Positions 42,218 through 51,600 of a stretch of 64,000 bases of DNA are shown here, one piece after another (position 1 is the first letter of the stretch; each line of letters begins with the position of its first letter). The position numbers and the translations under genes were made by a program. The DNA is taken from the NCBI GenBank assembly GCA_963756025.1, contig CAVWMF010000007.1, positions 620,001 through 684,000 of the forward strand, in the 5' to 3' direction. The notes under the pieces were generated by a model. That model was not told the origin of the DNA and ran no database searches. It saw nothing but the letters and a program-made list of their open reading frames with translations. This DNA comes from Bog-473 sp963756025 (lineage in GTDB: Bacteria; Actinomycetota; Acidimicrobiia; Acidimicrobiales; RAAP-2).

Positions 42218-43828
42218 CTAGTTCGACGGCAGGGGGATCGACTGTGCGAAGTGGAAGATGTTGGCGGGGTCGTACGCCTTCTTCACCTGCATCAGCCGGG
42301 GCAGGTTGCTGCCGTAGTACGCCTGGGCCCAGTTCGGCAGAGTCGGATCGATGTAGTTCTGATAGGAACCCTCTGCGTACGGGGCGAAGCTGGCCTGTGT
42401 CTGATCCAGCCAGCTCCGGGCCCCGGCAGTCGCCGAAGATGACGGGTTCGCGCTCCCGTACGTCACCGAATATTGCGCACACGCAATGGCGTCGCGATGG
42501 ACGAACGCCGTGTCACCTGCGGCCAACTGGCTGATGACGCCGCCGTAACTGTCGAAGGTGATGCCGCCCCCTACTCCTGGCACATCGTTGCCCAGTGCCT
42601 CCACTGCGTCGATCATGGCCGTCGTCCCCGCCGCAGGAAACGCCTTGTTCACATACGAAGACTTCGCCGTGAAGGCGGATCGGGACAACGTTCCGCCGGC
42701 GTTACGCGAGGGCAAGTGGCATTGCGCCACGGTCAAGTTCTCACATCCCGCCTCGATCAGCATGGCTTGGAGGTAGTTCTCGGGACCGACGAATCGAGAG
42801 GACGGCGCGGCGCCGACGGCGGCGAGCAACGGGGCCAGGGCGCTCGAACACGCCGCGGTCGATCCGGCGAACACGCCGGTCACCTTGAGGAACCCGGTAC
42901 CACCAGTACCGTTCGCCGCCAACTGGCAGTTGGCCCACAGTTCGTTCGGCGCTGTCGGAATCCACCGCAGAAAGGCATCGAGCACGCTCGCCGCCTCGCC
43001 CCAGGGCCAGTCCAGGGTGAACAACGTCACGCTGGGAATGGGATGGACGGTAAATGTGAAGGAGGTGACGATACCGAAATTGCCGCCACCACCGCCCCGG
43101 CAGGCCCAGTACAGATCGCTGTTGCTGCGCGGGGTGCACCGGCGCAGGGATCCGTCGGCCGTCACGATCTCCAGCGACGCGATGTTGTCGCACGTCATGC
43201 CGTAGGCCCGGCCGAAGACGCCGATTCCTCCGCCGAGGGCGAGGCCGGCAATGCCGACGGTGGGGCACGACCCCCCGGGGAGGAGGCGCCCAGAGGACCC
43301 CAATTGGTTGTAGACGTCGATCAGCTGGGCCCCCGCACCGACCGTGGCCAGTTGCATCCCCGGCGCGACCGACACGCTGTTGAGGGAAGAGACATCGATC
43401 ACCAGCCCCGAGCTCGACGAGTAGCCGGCGTAGCTATGACCACCCGAGCGAGCGGCCAGCGGTACGCCATGGGCGCGGGCGTAGGCCACGCACCGTTGTA
43501 CGTCCGTCGCGCCGGCGCAATAGGCGATCGCCGCGGGCTGTGGCGACGTGATCAGTTCGTTGAAGAGCAGCGCGTCGTTGGCGTACGAGGCATCTCCGGG
43601 GACGACCAGGGTTCCGGTGAGCATCCCCGCCAACACGCTCCACTGGGGAGGGCCGCCGGAGTGACCCGCAGTACTGGTCGTGGTTGTCCCCCCCGCTTGG
43701 GAGTGGCCCGAGTCGCTCGAGCACGCGGCCAGGCTGCCGACCAGTGCGGTTGCCCCGACGCCGCCTGCAACCACACCGGCCCGCCGGAGAAACGATCGCC
43801 GATCCATCGCCGGTTGGAGGGCAGACAT
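42218..43828 (-). CDS. Tat-exported FAD-linked oxidase (BBE/FAD_binding_4 family)
   Basis: 536 aa. The N-terminus has a twin-arginine motif (MDRRSFLRRAG), a hydrophobic stretch and a lipobox (VGSLAACSS), so it is probably a Tat-exported lipoprotein. The FAD domain includes RSGGHSYAGYSSSSG, whose His is the usual site of covalent FAD attachment, and PTVGIAGLALGGGIG. The C-terminal BBE segment ends NIFHFAQSI. ATG 43828 or ATG 43807 could start it. Oxidises a sugar, alcohol or alkaloid-like substrate outside the cell; exact substrate unknown. Confidence 0.9.
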   Translation of the reverse strand: MSALQPAMDRRSFLRRAGVVAGGVGATALVGSLAACSSDSGHSQAGGTTTTSTAGHSGGPPQWSVLAGMLTGTLVVPGDASYANDALLFNELITSPQPAAIAYCAGATDVQRCVAYARAHGVPLAARSGGHSYAGYSSSSGLVIDVSSLNSVSVAPGMQLATVGAGAQLIDVYNQLGSSGRLLPGGSCPTVGIAGLALGGGIGVFGRAYGMTCDNIASLEIVTADGSLRRCTPRSNSDLYWACRGGGGGNFGIVTSFTFTVHPIPSVTLFTLDWPWGEAASVLDAFLRWIPTAPNELWANCQLAANGTGGTGFLKVTGVFAGSTAACSSALAPLLAAVGAAPSSRFVGPENYLQAMLIEAGCENLTVAQCHLPSRNAGGTLSRSAFTAKSSYVNKAFPAAGTTAMIDAVEALGNDVPGVGGGITFDSYGGVISQLAAGDTAFVHRDAIACAQYSVTYGSANPSSSATAGARSWLDQTQASFAPYAEGSYQNYIDPTLPNWAQAYYGSNLPRLMQVKKAYDPANIFHFAQSIPLPSN

Positions 43829-43922
43829 CGGAGGTCACGATAGCCCTGTACCCAGGGAATATCCGTCATTCACTCCCCGTCGCCCTCGGCGTCGGCGCGA
43901 CCGCTTGGACCGGCCCTGCCGC

Positions 43923-44627
43923 TCAGAACGCGACCCCGCCTCCTGGGGGAACGGTCGTCGTCGTGGCCGGTGGCTGTGTCGTCGTGGTCACCGGGGGTGC
44001 TGGATGCGACGAGGGGTGTGTGACAGCAGGGGCAGGAGCAGTGGTGGTCGTGGTCGTAGGAGGCTGCGTCGTCGTGGTCGAGACCGAGGCGGATGACTTC
44101 CCGTTGGAGAGCACCGCGAACCAGTCGTTCTCGACGCCCTGCCCGCTGGCTTGACCCTTCTGCTTGTCACTGACGAACGTGTAGAGAGCCTGATGGTGGA
44201 AGAAGACCTGGAGGCGCCCACTGGGCACATGAATGGCGGAGAGGCCCTTGACACCGTGTGGCGCCTTGAGGTGGGTGACCCCCTTGGGCAGCAGAAGCGG
44301 CGGCCACACTTTCGCGCAGACTCCGGTGCACGTCACCTTCCCGGCCGGGTCCACCGAGTAGCGGTAAAGCGTCAGACCCGACTTGGTGGCGAGAACGGTT
44401 CCGACGTTTGCCACACGTTGCGTGGTGATCGTCAGCGACTTACCGGGGGAGCCGACCGCCGAGGCCGATGCGGATTCTGATGCTGATGCGGAAGAGGGCA
44501 CCGCCAATGTGCCGACAACCAGCGCTCCGACGCTGAGAACGACGACGGCCACGGTCCCCCCGGCCGTCTGCGCCACCTGGACCGCATGTCGAAAGCCCTC
44601 ACGTCCCGTCCGCACCGCCATGTCCAC
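43923..44627 (-). CDS. secreted Lipoprotein_15-repeat protein with Thr/Pro tail
   Basis: 234 aa. A hydrophobic segment (about 25-45) is followed by two repeats of the secreted Lipoprotein_15 type (GTVLATKSGLTLYRYSVDP with CTGVCAKVWPPLL; FFHHQALYTFVSD). The C-terminal 55 residues are Thr/Pro-rich (TTTTQPPTTTTTT). The repeat family occurs in exported proteins and sometimes near electron-transfer genes. It lies between the FAD oxidase and the AIM24 gene on the same strand. Function unknown. Confidence 0.75.
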   Translation of the reverse strand: MDMAVRTGREGFRHAVQVAQTAGGTVAVVVLSVGALVVGTLAVPSSASASESASASAVGSPGKSLTITTQRVANVGTVLATKSGLTLYRYSVDPAGKVTCTGVCAKVWPPLLLPKGVTHLKAPHGVKGLSAIHVPSGRLQVFFHHQALYTFVSDKQKGQASGQGVENDWFAVLSNGKSSASVSTTTTQPPTTTTTTAPAPAVTHPSSHPAPPVTTTTQPPATTTTVPPGGGVAF

Positions 44628-44696
44628 GTCCTTTCCTCGGGTTGGCTGTACTACGGCCGGAACCCTCAGGAAGATTGGACGGCGATGGACGGCGAC

Positions 44697-45677
44697 CTAC
44701 CAGAGGTGCTGGGTGGCTCCCGACGTATCGTGGAAGTCGGTACCAGGATCCTCCTCAGCCACGTAGCAGGACTCCACGCCCACCCGGCCCGGGCCGAAGA
44801 GACGGAGCCACAGATATCGGTTGCCCCATGACCGCCAGAGCTTCATGCCGGCCTTCGGGTACTCGACGTGCAGCTGCATTGCGACACTCGGGTCCTTGAA
44901 CAGCAGCGCTGGCGGCTTGACCAACAATGATTCGCCTTCGGCGAGATCGCGGATGAACGCGGCGCCACCCGCACCGATCATGACCATGCCCGGCCGCTCT
45001 CCCGCCGTGAAGTGATCCACGTAGCGCCCGAGCGGGTAGTGCCACTCGGTCTCGTTCCGGCGGTCGTCGCGGTCGTCGTCGGCCATACCCGCAAGGTTGA
45101 GCCCGATCTTCAGCACACTCAGGCCGGCGCCGGTGTCCGCCGCATCGGTCCCCCCCGACGTCGAGTACCAGATGTTCGACTCCTGCCAGTCGTAGTCGAC
45201 CCCTTCACTCGCCGTCAGCAGGCGACCTTCGCAGACATCGATGGAAGCGCCCGGCTCGAGGGGCAGCGCGATGACCTCGCCGGGTGCGTCATGGGAGAAG
45301 GCGATCCGTCCCGGACCACGAGCCATCAGCATGACCAGTGGCAGGCCGGCCCGCATCCGGGTCCACGCCCGACGCATCGACATCGGCGTCAGCTTCACCG
45401 ACGGTTCCTGCCACAGCAGGACGTGATGCGGGAAATAGACCCCTTCCTCGGTGCCCAGATTCCAGTCGGCCGCCGGCACCGACCGGCCGCTGACCTCCAC
45501 CTGGGAGTGACCGACCTGGATCCTGGCCATGTCCGCGATCGGTGGCAACTCGGTCCAGCCACCGGCGGTCGTCCGCAGCGTGATATCGACCGGCGCACCA
45601 CAGCTCGGGCAGCTCCCTTCGCCGCCGGTCGACGATTGCCGGCAGTAGGGACACGTGTACGTCATGGTGTCGGTCAT
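44697..45677 (-). CDS. zinc-ribbon AIM24-family protein
   Basis: 326 aa. An N-terminal zinc ribbon (CPYC...CPSC, residues 9-26) precedes an AIM24-like beta domain (ARGPGRIAFSHDAPGEVIAL, later MIGAGGAAFIRDLAEGESLLV, LFGPGRVGVES). It shares the GWxxxPxLxDLxxI entry and the LW-K/Q-E-P/TS element with the paralogues at 45724 and 48790. AIM24 domains are TRAP-like folds found in proteins associated with membranes. ATG 45677; an alternative ATG is five codons downstream. Confidence 0.82.
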   Translation of the reverse strand: MTDTMTYTCPYCRQSSTGGEGSCPSCGAPVDITLRTTAGGWTELPPIADMARIQVGHSQVEVSGRSVPAADWNLGTEEGVYFPHHVLLWQEPSVKLTPMSMRRAWTRMRAGLPLVMLMARGPGRIAFSHDAPGEVIALPLEPGASIDVCEGRLLTASEGVDYDWQESNIWYSTSGGTDAADTGAGLSVLKIGLNLAGMADDDRDDRRNETEWHYPLGRYVDHFTAGERPGMVMIGAGGAAFIRDLAEGESLLVKPPALLFKDPSVAMQLHVEYPKAGMKLWRSWGNRYLWLRLFGPGRVGVESCYVAEEDPGTDFHDTSGATQHLW

Positions 45678-45723
45678 AGTCGTCCGTCCTCGCTCAGTTT
45701 CGCCTGCACCAGGGCCGCCGCCA

Positions 45724-46707
45724 TCAGCCGGTCGGCCGATCTTGGTTCATGGACTGGATGCCGACCCGCCCCGGACCCGTCAGCGCCATGAAGGAGGCAG
45801 CTCTGCTCGATGACAACGCATCGCCCAATGCGGCCGCACCACCTCCGCCGAGCACTTGGGCGGCCGCACCCGCCACCCCCTCCTTCATCAGGGCGCGGGC
45901 CGCCTTCAGCCCACGAAACCCCCGACCGGCCATGTCCTTGGCCGCCTTGACCCCTTGAGTCGCCTTGCTGTCGCCTTCGACGGAGCCGGCGAGATCGACC
46001 GACACCACTTCGATCGAGACCGACGCGTCCTTGTACAAGAACCCACCCGGCTCGACGTGGATGATTTCACCCTCGGCCAAGGTGCGCTCGAAGACGTTGC
46101 CGAAACCGTGCACGACGATGACCCCGGGTTCGCCCGTCGCCTCGAACCGGTCGAGGTACAACCCGGTCCCGGCCAGAAGCGCTGTCTTGAGGCCCGGCAC
46201 CTTGGAGAACGAGTACGTCATGGTCCCGGAGGCAACCAACAGGGCGTGACCGCGCAGTTCGAGGACCGTGGCCGCGTCGACGGGCAGCACAACGAGCTCG
46301 CCGGCGGCGTCCCGCGACAGTGCGAGGTGACCCGGCCCGTGGGCGACGCTCAAAACGAACGGCATGTCCCCGAGGAGCCGCTTCGCACCGCCCGGGGTGT
46401 CCATCACCGACATCGGGACGGTCTCGTCCTTCCAGAGCATGGCGTGGTGCTCGAAGAACACCGAGTCTGCAGCGTCGAGTGCCAATTCGGCGACCGGGAC
46501 CATGTCACCATCGATCTGCACGGTGCTCGACCCGAAGTGGATCTCTGTCAGGTCCCTGAGACGGGGAGCCTGGCGCCAACCGGCGTCGCTCACCCGGTCG
46601 CGCTGGTCGAGCGGCGCGCCGCAGCGGTCACAACTTCGAGCTTCGAGGAGGTTATGGGCATGGCACCACTGGCACTCGACCCGCTGTCCGACGTCAGTCA
46701 CGTGCAC
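45724..46707 (-). CDS. zinc-ribbon AIM24-family protein
   Basis: 327 aa. Zinc ribbon CQWC...CDRC (residues 12-30) and an AIM24 domain (LSVAHGPGHLALSRDAAGEL, GEIIHVEPGGFLYKDAS, ALTGPGRVGIQSM). A Gly/Ala-rich insertion of about 60 residues near the C-terminus (GVAGAAAQVLGGGGAA) could pack in or on a membrane. It is closely similar to the gene at 48790, which lacks this insertion. Confidence 0.85.
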   Translation of the reverse strand: MHVTDVGQRVECQWCHAHNLLEARSCDRCGAPLDQRDRVSDAGWRQAPRLRDLTEIHFGSSTVQIDGDMVPVAELALDAADSVFFEHHAMLWKDETVPMSVMDTPGGAKRLLGDMPFVLSVAHGPGHLALSRDAAGELVVLPVDAATVLELRGHALLVASGTMTYSFSKVPGLKTALLAGTGLYLDRFEATGEPGVIVVHGFGNVFERTLAEGEIIHVEPGGFLYKDASVSIEVVSVDLAGSVEGDSKATQGVKAAKDMAGRGFRGLKAARALMKEGVAGAAAQVLGGGGAAALGDALSSSRAASFMALTGPGRVGIQSMNQDRPTG

Positions 46708-46810
46708 CCCCCAAGGTCTTCTGCGCCATGGCGCGTCGTGGGCTCAGCCCACCCCAGTGGTCCGGGCCAAGGTTGCCACAGTTCGGAGACCGGTCGCCTC
46801 CTTGTACCAG

Positions 46811-46852
46811 TCATCGCCGCGCCATGAGCGCTCATCCCCGCGCCATGAGCGA
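46811..46852. repeat. 21-bp tandem duplication over the stop of the DUF1707 gene
   Basis: 46811-46831 and 46832-46852 match at 19 of 21 bases. The stop codon of the gene ending at 46832 lies in the repeat, so the duplication produced a second, unused copy of the LMAR-stop ending. Confidence 0.7.
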
Positions 46853-47404
46853 CGGGCTCCATGTGGCCTCGTCGTTGGTGACCTTGACGCTCCCGAGGAC
46901 ATCGAGCATGGATATCTCCAGTCGGGGCCGGCTGGCGGTCGCCGGAGGGCCGTACGTGGTGATTTTGCGGCCGCCGAACAATGACCGCTGGTCGACCACC
47001 ACCTGCACCCCGCTCGGCACGAGTACCCGAAGGTTGCCGGCGAGCGCCATCACCGTGATCCTCGGCTCGGGAGCGAGGAACACGGCTCCCCGTAGGTCCA
47101 GGTGGATCTCCGCCATCAGCACGAAGGCCGTGGTGCGCTCGGCGAGAAAGAACCGTCCCCGCACAAGGCGATTCCCGAAGGGGACGAACCAGCGCCGCTT
47201 GGTCCGCCCGGGGGGGATGACCTCCAGGCCACCCGTGGCGGCCGCGAATTCCGCCCGTGACGGGGTCCTCAGGACAAGATCGGTTCTGCGGTCGAACTCC
47301 TCGAGACTCAGCTGGCCGGCTCCGGTGGCCCGCACCAGGACGGCCAGTGCGGCGTCGCGCTCTCCCTCTGTCACCGGGAACTGCTCGCCCCCATCAGCGC
47401 TCAC
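46832..47404 (-). CDS. DUF1707 domain protein with LiaF-like C-terminus
   Basis: 190 aa from GTG 47404, which has GGGGAGG just upstream; the seven residues upstream are less likely. Residues about 10-65 match DUF1707 (VTEGERDAALAVLVRATGAGQLSLEEFDRRTDLVLRT pattern). The C-terminal half is a cell-wall-stress LiaF/LiaI-like beta domain (GNLRVLVPSGVQVV, LDVLGSVKVTN). It diverges from the SPFH gene at 47481. Probably a soluble or membrane-linked stress adaptor. Confidence 0.82.
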   Translation of the reverse strand: MSADGGEQFPVTEGERDAALAVLVRATGAGQLSLEEFDRRTDLVLRTPSRAEFAAATGGLEVIPPGRTKRRWFVPFGNRLVRGRFFLAERTTAFVLMAEIHLDLRGAVFLAPEPRITVMALAGNLRVLVPSGVQVVVDQRSLFGGRKITTYGPPATASRPRLEISMLDVLGSVKVTNDEATWSPSLMARG

Positions 47405-47480
47405 CACACCTCCCCTTGGCGACACCGGAGCAAAAACGCATCTACCATAAGTTTACCGACGGCTGGAAGGGGTGTTTCCG

Positions 47481-48680
47481 ATGGGATTACTCAACGAGTC
47501 ACGACGAGAATTCATTGCTGCGCCGGACACCTCGAAGGGCCAGATCGTCTTCAAGTGGCCCGACGACAACATCCGCAAGTTCGCCCGGGCGATCGTCGAG
47601 CCCGATGCCCAGGCGGTCTTCATGAGCCAGGGCAAGGTCATGGGCGTCCTCCCCCCGGGCCAGCACACCCTCGATGCCTCGGAACTGCCCTTCCTCGGTA
47701 TGTTCATCGACTGGGCCTCGGCCGGCAACGCCTTTAAGGCAGAGCTCTATTTCGTCGGGACGCGCGAGTACCCGAACGTCCGCTTCGGCGGCCGACTCGA
47801 CGACATCCAGGACCCCATGTCAGGCCTGATCGTCACCATGCGGGCATTCGGTGAATACGCGCTGAAGGTCGACGACCCGACCAAGCTCATCTTGAACCTG
47901 GTGGGCACCGTGGACGTGGCGGACAACGACGCCGTCACCGGGTGGGTCGGCCAGCAACTGCTCAAGGTCACCCGCACGGCAGTGACGACACAGCTGGCGT
48001 CGGGTGCCTGGCCGATCCTCGGCCTCTCCCAGCACAGCCCTGACATCGAGGCCGCAACGATGCCGGCCGCCAACGTCCAGCTTGCGGACTACGGCGTCTC
48101 CATCTGCCGGTTCGGCAATCTCGACGTCAACCTGTCCGAAGAGGACAGCACGAAGCTGAAGAAGCTGGCCAACGACTACGCCTACTCCAAGCTCGCCGGC
48201 GGGTTTCTCCAGGCGGCGCAGGCCGAGGCCCTCCAAGGGATGGGGCAGGGCATGGCCGAAGGCGGCGGTTCGTCCAACCCGATGATCGTCGGTATGGGCA
48301 TGGGGATGGCGGGCCAGGTTGCTGCAGCCCCGGGTCAGGCCCCGTACGCGGCGCCGGAGGCCCCGAACTTTGCCGGCGCCCCGGTCGCAGGCGGTGGGTA
48401 CCCTTCCGCTGCCGCTGCGCCACCTCCCCCGCCGCAAACTGCCCCGGCCCCGGCCCCGGCCCCGGCCGCCCCGGCCCCGGCCGCCCCAGCCCCGGCCGCT
48501 GACTCACAGCCAACGGCACCGGCCACCGTCGAGTGCCCCAGCTGCCATTCCCAGGTCCGCGACGGGGCGAAGTTCTGTGACTCCTGCGGATCCAAGATGC
48601 AAGCACAGTGCGCGAGTTGCCAGGCCGAGCTCCGGCCCGGAGCGCGGTTCTGCGATTCTTGCGGCACCGCGGTCGCGTAG
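47481..48680 (+). CDS. SPFH-domain (YdjI-like) protein with C-terminal double zinc ribbon
   Basis: 399 aa. An SPFH/virion-core-like domain fills residues about 1-240 (IVFKWPDDNIRKFARAIVEPDAQAVFM, FRLDDIQDPMSG-type segments). A Met/Gly-rich helix and a long Ala/Pro linker follow. Two zinc ribbons end the protein (CPSC...FCDSCG; CASC...FCDSCG). ATG 47481 has GGAAGGGG 8 bases upstream; GTG 47472 is less likely. YdjI-type proteins organise membrane stress responses, and the zinc-ribbon AIM24 genes beside it suggest one system. Confidence 0.85.
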   Translation: MGLLNESRREFIAAPDTSKGQIVFKWPDDNIRKFARAIVEPDAQAVFMSQGKVMGVLPPGQHTLDASELPFLGMFIDWASAGNAFKAELYFVGTREYPNVRFGGRLDDIQDPMSGLIVTMRAFGEYALKVDDPTKLILNLVGTVDVADNDAVTGWVGQQLLKVTRTAVTTQLASGAWPILGLSQHSPDIEAATMPAANVQLADYGVSICRFGNLDVNLSEEDSTKLKKLANDYAYSKLAGGFLQAAQAEALQGMGQGMAEGGGSSNPMIVGMGMGMAGQVAAAPGQAPYAAPEAPNFAGAPVAGGGYPSAAAAPPPPPQTAPAPAPAPAAPAPAAPAPAADSQPTAPATVECPSCHSQVRDGAKFCDSCGSKMQAQCASCQAELRPGARFCDSCGTAVA

Positions 48681-48789
48681 TTCCGGTGCGACTGCTGGTC
48701 GAGGACGACCCCAACCGGGCCAATGCGGCCCATCCGCAGACCATTGAGACCCATCCGCGGGCCATTGCGACCGACGGGATCACAGGATC

Positions 48790-49581
48790 ATGATCGAGTG
48801 CCAGTGGTGCAAGGCCCAGAGCGAACCCGGACAGGCCACGTGTGCCACCTGTGGTGCCCCGCTCGATGAAAAGTACAAGGTCACTGATGCCGGCTGGACC
48901 GAGGTACCCCAACTCCGGGATCTCACCCGCTTCGGTTTCTCCAACTCGACGTGTCAGATCGACGGAGGGATCGTCCCGGTGGCGGAGCTGGCGTTGGCCG
49001 AGGGGAACGCCGTGTTCTTCGAACACCATGTCGTGCTCTGGAAGGAGCCGAGCCTGGCGATCTCAGTGATGGATACCGGTGGCGGTATCAAGCGCATGGT
49101 CGGTGGGATGCCCCGGATCCTCAACGTGGCGACGGGGCCCGGGCGCATCGCCGTCTCCCGTGATTCTGCAGGCGAGTTGGTCGTGCTGCCGCTCGACCCG
49201 GGGATGGAGATCGACGTGCGCGGGCATGCCTTCCTCGCCGGCACCCATTCCCTCGACTACTCGTTCGTGCGCCTCAAGGGCCTGTCCAACATCCTCCACG
49301 GTGGTGACGGCATGTTCATGGACCGCTTCGTCGCAAACGGCGAGAGCGGCCTCTTGCTGCTCCACGGCTGTGGGAACGTCTTCCAGCGCACTTTGGCCGC
49401 AGGCGAGACGATCCTGGTCGAGCCAGGGGCGTTCCTCTACAAGGACTCGTCGGTGGCCCTGGAGACCTCGAACCAGAAGGTCCGGACGGGACTGGTGAGC
49501 CACGACCTCTACCTGGCCGAACTGCAAGGACCCGGTCGGATCGGGGTCCAGACGATGTACAAGCACCATGGGGCCGACTGA
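48790..49581 (+). CDS. zinc-ribbon AIM24-family protein
   Basis: 263 aa. Zinc ribbon CQWC...CATC (residues 4-20), then an AIM24 domain (VVPVAELALAEGNAVFFEHH, LNVATGPGRIAVSRDSAGEL, LLLHGCGNVFQRTLAAGETI, LQGPGRIGVQTM). It is a close paralogue of the gene at 45724 and is probably cotranscribed with the SPFH gene 109 bases upstream. It is the simplest of the three AIM24 proteins in the window. Confidence 0.87.
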   Translation: MIECQWCKAQSEPGQATCATCGAPLDEKYKVTDAGWTEVPQLRDLTRFGFSNSTCQIDGGIVPVAELALAEGNAVFFEHHVVLWKEPSLAISVMDTGGGIKRMVGGMPRILNVATGPGRIAVSRDSAGELVVLPLDPGMEIDVRGHAFLAGTHSLDYSFVRLKGLSNILHGGDGMFMDRFVANGESGLLLLHGCGNVFQRTLAAGETILVEPGAFLYKDSSVALETSNQKVRTGLVSHDLYLAELQGPGRIGVQTMYKHHGAD

Positions 49582-49592
49582 CTGACCTGAGC

Positions 49593-50279
49593 TCACGCGG
49601 GGTCCGCACCATCCCCGACGAAATCGAAGAGCCGGAGATCCGGATCGAGCGGGACGCCCGAGATGGCCGGACCCACCCGCCGATGGCACCCGACGCCGAG
49701 CACTGTGCCGGCAGGCGCCGCGAACGACACCTCCTCGAATCCAGCTGAGGCAAACCACGCCCGTACGGACGGGGTCAGATCGGGCGGGCGGCGATGGCGG
49801 GTCCAGATCACGGTTCCCCCCGGGGCGCAGAGCGACGGCATGCTCGATACGGTCGCTCGAACATCCCCTTCCCGCACATTGCCGAAGACCCCGCAGATCA
49901 ACACCACGTCGGCCGGGATGCATCCGGTGTACGAACGAACCAGCGACGCGTCCGCCCGGGACACCTCGACCTGACTCACCAGGCCGCCTGCGGCCGCACG
50001 CTCCCGGGCGAACGCGCAGAGCGAGGGGTCGCGCTCGACCAGGAGGGCGTGCACGTCGTCGCGACGTGGATGGTCTGCCACCACATCGATCACGTCACGC
50101 CCCTGCCCGGCGCACATGCTCACGATGGCGATGGGTCCCGCCGCCTGCCGGTCGAGCGCTTCGCGCAGTCCCGCCTGCACAATGCGAAGACGGCGCGACA
50201 GGGGTGAATCGCGATCCTCATACGGCTTGTGCCAACGCACCCAGTGCGCCGCATCCTGGCCACCAGCGGCGTCGCCCAT
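49593..50279 (-). CDS. class I SAM-dependent methyltransferase
   Basis: 228 aa. The SAM-binding motif I is IVSMCAGQGRDVIDV, followed by an acidic motif II (ALLVERDPSL) and ADVVLICGVFGNV. The WHKPYEDRDSPLSRRL N-terminus is characteristic of a group of actinobacterial methyltransferases. ATG 50279 (GGGGGCGAG upstream) is chosen over an upstream ATG in a repetitive GLEGLEG leader. Substrate unknown. Divergent from the adenine methylase gene. Confidence 0.8.
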   Translation of the reverse strand: MGDAAGGQDAAHWVRWHKPYEDRDSPLSRRLRIVQAGLREALDRQAAGPIAIVSMCAGQGRDVIDVVADHPRRDDVHALLVERDPSLCAFARERAAAGGLVSQVEVSRADASLVRSYTGCIPADVVLICGVFGNVREGDVRATVSSMPSLCAPGGTVIWTRHRRPPDLTPSVRAWFASAGFEEVSFAAPAGTVLGVGCHRRVGPAISGVPLDPDLRLFDFVGDGADPA

Positions 50280-50377
50280 CCGCTCGCCCCCACGTTCAGG
50301 CCCTTCAAGCCCTTCAAGCCCTTCAGCCACAGCGGCCACTCCCAGACGCAGGCATCAACCCATCGTAGGGTGGGTGC

Positions 50378-51595
50378 GTGATCAAGTATCTGGGATCGAA
50401 GCGGCGACTCGTGCCCGTGCTGGCCGAGATCTGCGCAACCGCCGGCGCCCGCACCGCGCTCGATCTCTTCACCGGCACGACCCGTGTCGCCCAGGCCTTC
50501 AAGGCGCAGGGCGTCGAGGTCACCGCCGTCGACACGGCGCGCTACGCCCACGTCTTCGCCCAGTGCTACATAGAGGCCGACGCTGCCGCCGTCGACATGA
50601 AGGAGCTCACCGCAGCCATCACCCATCTCAACGGGCTGGCCGGTACGCCTGGATACGTGCACGACACCTTCAGCAAAGAAGCGCGCTTCTTCCAACCGTT
50701 CAATGCCGCACGGATAGATGCCGCCCGTGACGTCATCGCCCGTGACTATGCGGGGTCGCCTCTGTACCCGATCCTGTTGACGAGCCTCATCGAGGCCGCC
50801 GACCGGGTGGATTCCACCACCGGCGTGCAGATGGCGTACGTGAAGCAGTGGGCGCCGCGTTCGGCCAACCCGTTGACGTTGCGGGTGCCCGAGCTCCTGC
50901 CCGGCCATGGGCATGCCGTCCTCGGGGATGCGTTGGTGATGGCGGGAGCGTTGGGAGCGTTCGACCTGGCGTATCTCGACCCGCCCTACAACCAGCATCG
51001 CTACTTCACGAACTACCACGTGTGGGAAACCCTCGTGGCGTGGGATGCGCCCGAACCGTACGGCGTGGCGCGCAAGAGAATCGACGCCCGGGACCCCGCC
51101 ACCAGGAGCGCGTTCAACTCCAAGCGGACGATGCCCGATGCCTTGCGCTCGGTCGTGAACTGCGTCGACTGCGAGCTGCTCGTGCTGTCGTACAACGACG
51201 AGTCCTGGTTGGCCGTCGACGAGCTCGAGACGCTCTGTGGCCAGGGGCGATCGGTGGCGACATTGGCCTTTGACTCGGCGCGCTACGTCGGAGCCCAGAT
51301 CGGCATCTTCGACCCGTCAGGCGTCAAAGTCGGCCGGGTGTCGCACCTCTCCAATCAGGAGCTCCTGGTGATCGCCGGCGAGGAGGCGCTCGTGCGGCGC
51401 GTCGCGGATGCGGTCGGCCGGATGGGAACCACGTCGGGCGTCGTTCGTCGGAGGTCCGAAGAGCGAGGCGGTGCAACGGGCGGCGGCAGGCCGGGCCGGG
51501 CCGGCGCAATGGGGCCGGCCGCAACGGCCCGGGCTGCGACATTGCGGGCCGCAACGAACGGTCCCGACCCCCGCTCCGAGGATCGGCTTCAATAG
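50378..51595 (+). CDS. D12-class N6-adenine DNA methyltransferase, orphan
   Basis: 405 aa, GTG start. The N-terminal MIKYLGSKRRLV is the D12/Dam-class motif I variant, DLFTGTTRVAQAFK is the SAM site, and DPPYNQ (201-206) is the catalytic motif IV. A basic, Gly/Arg-rich tail of about 45 residues closes it. No restriction endonuclease is adjacent, so it may be a solitary or regulatory methylase. Recognition sequence cannot be predicted. The PPK2 gene follows closely. Confidence 0.88.
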   Translation: MIKYLGSKRRLVPVLAEICATAGARTALDLFTGTTRVAQAFKAQGVEVTAVDTARYAHVFAQCYIEADAAAVDMKELTAAITHLNGLAGTPGYVHDTFSKEARFFQPFNAARIDAARDVIARDYAGSPLYPILLTSLIEAADRVDSTTGVQMAYVKQWAPRSANPLTLRVPELLPGHGHAVLGDALVMAGALGAFDLAYLDPPYNQHRYFTNYHVWETLVAWDAPEPYGVARKRIDARDPATRSAFNSKRTMPDALRSVVNCVDCELLVLSYNDESWLAVDELETLCGQGRSVATLAFDSARYVGAQIGIFDPSGVKVGRVSHLSNQELLVIAGEEALVRRVADAVGRMGTTSGVVRRRSEERGGATGGGRPGRAGAMGPAATARAATLRAATNGPDPRSEDRLQ

Positions 51596-51600
51596 GCGTC

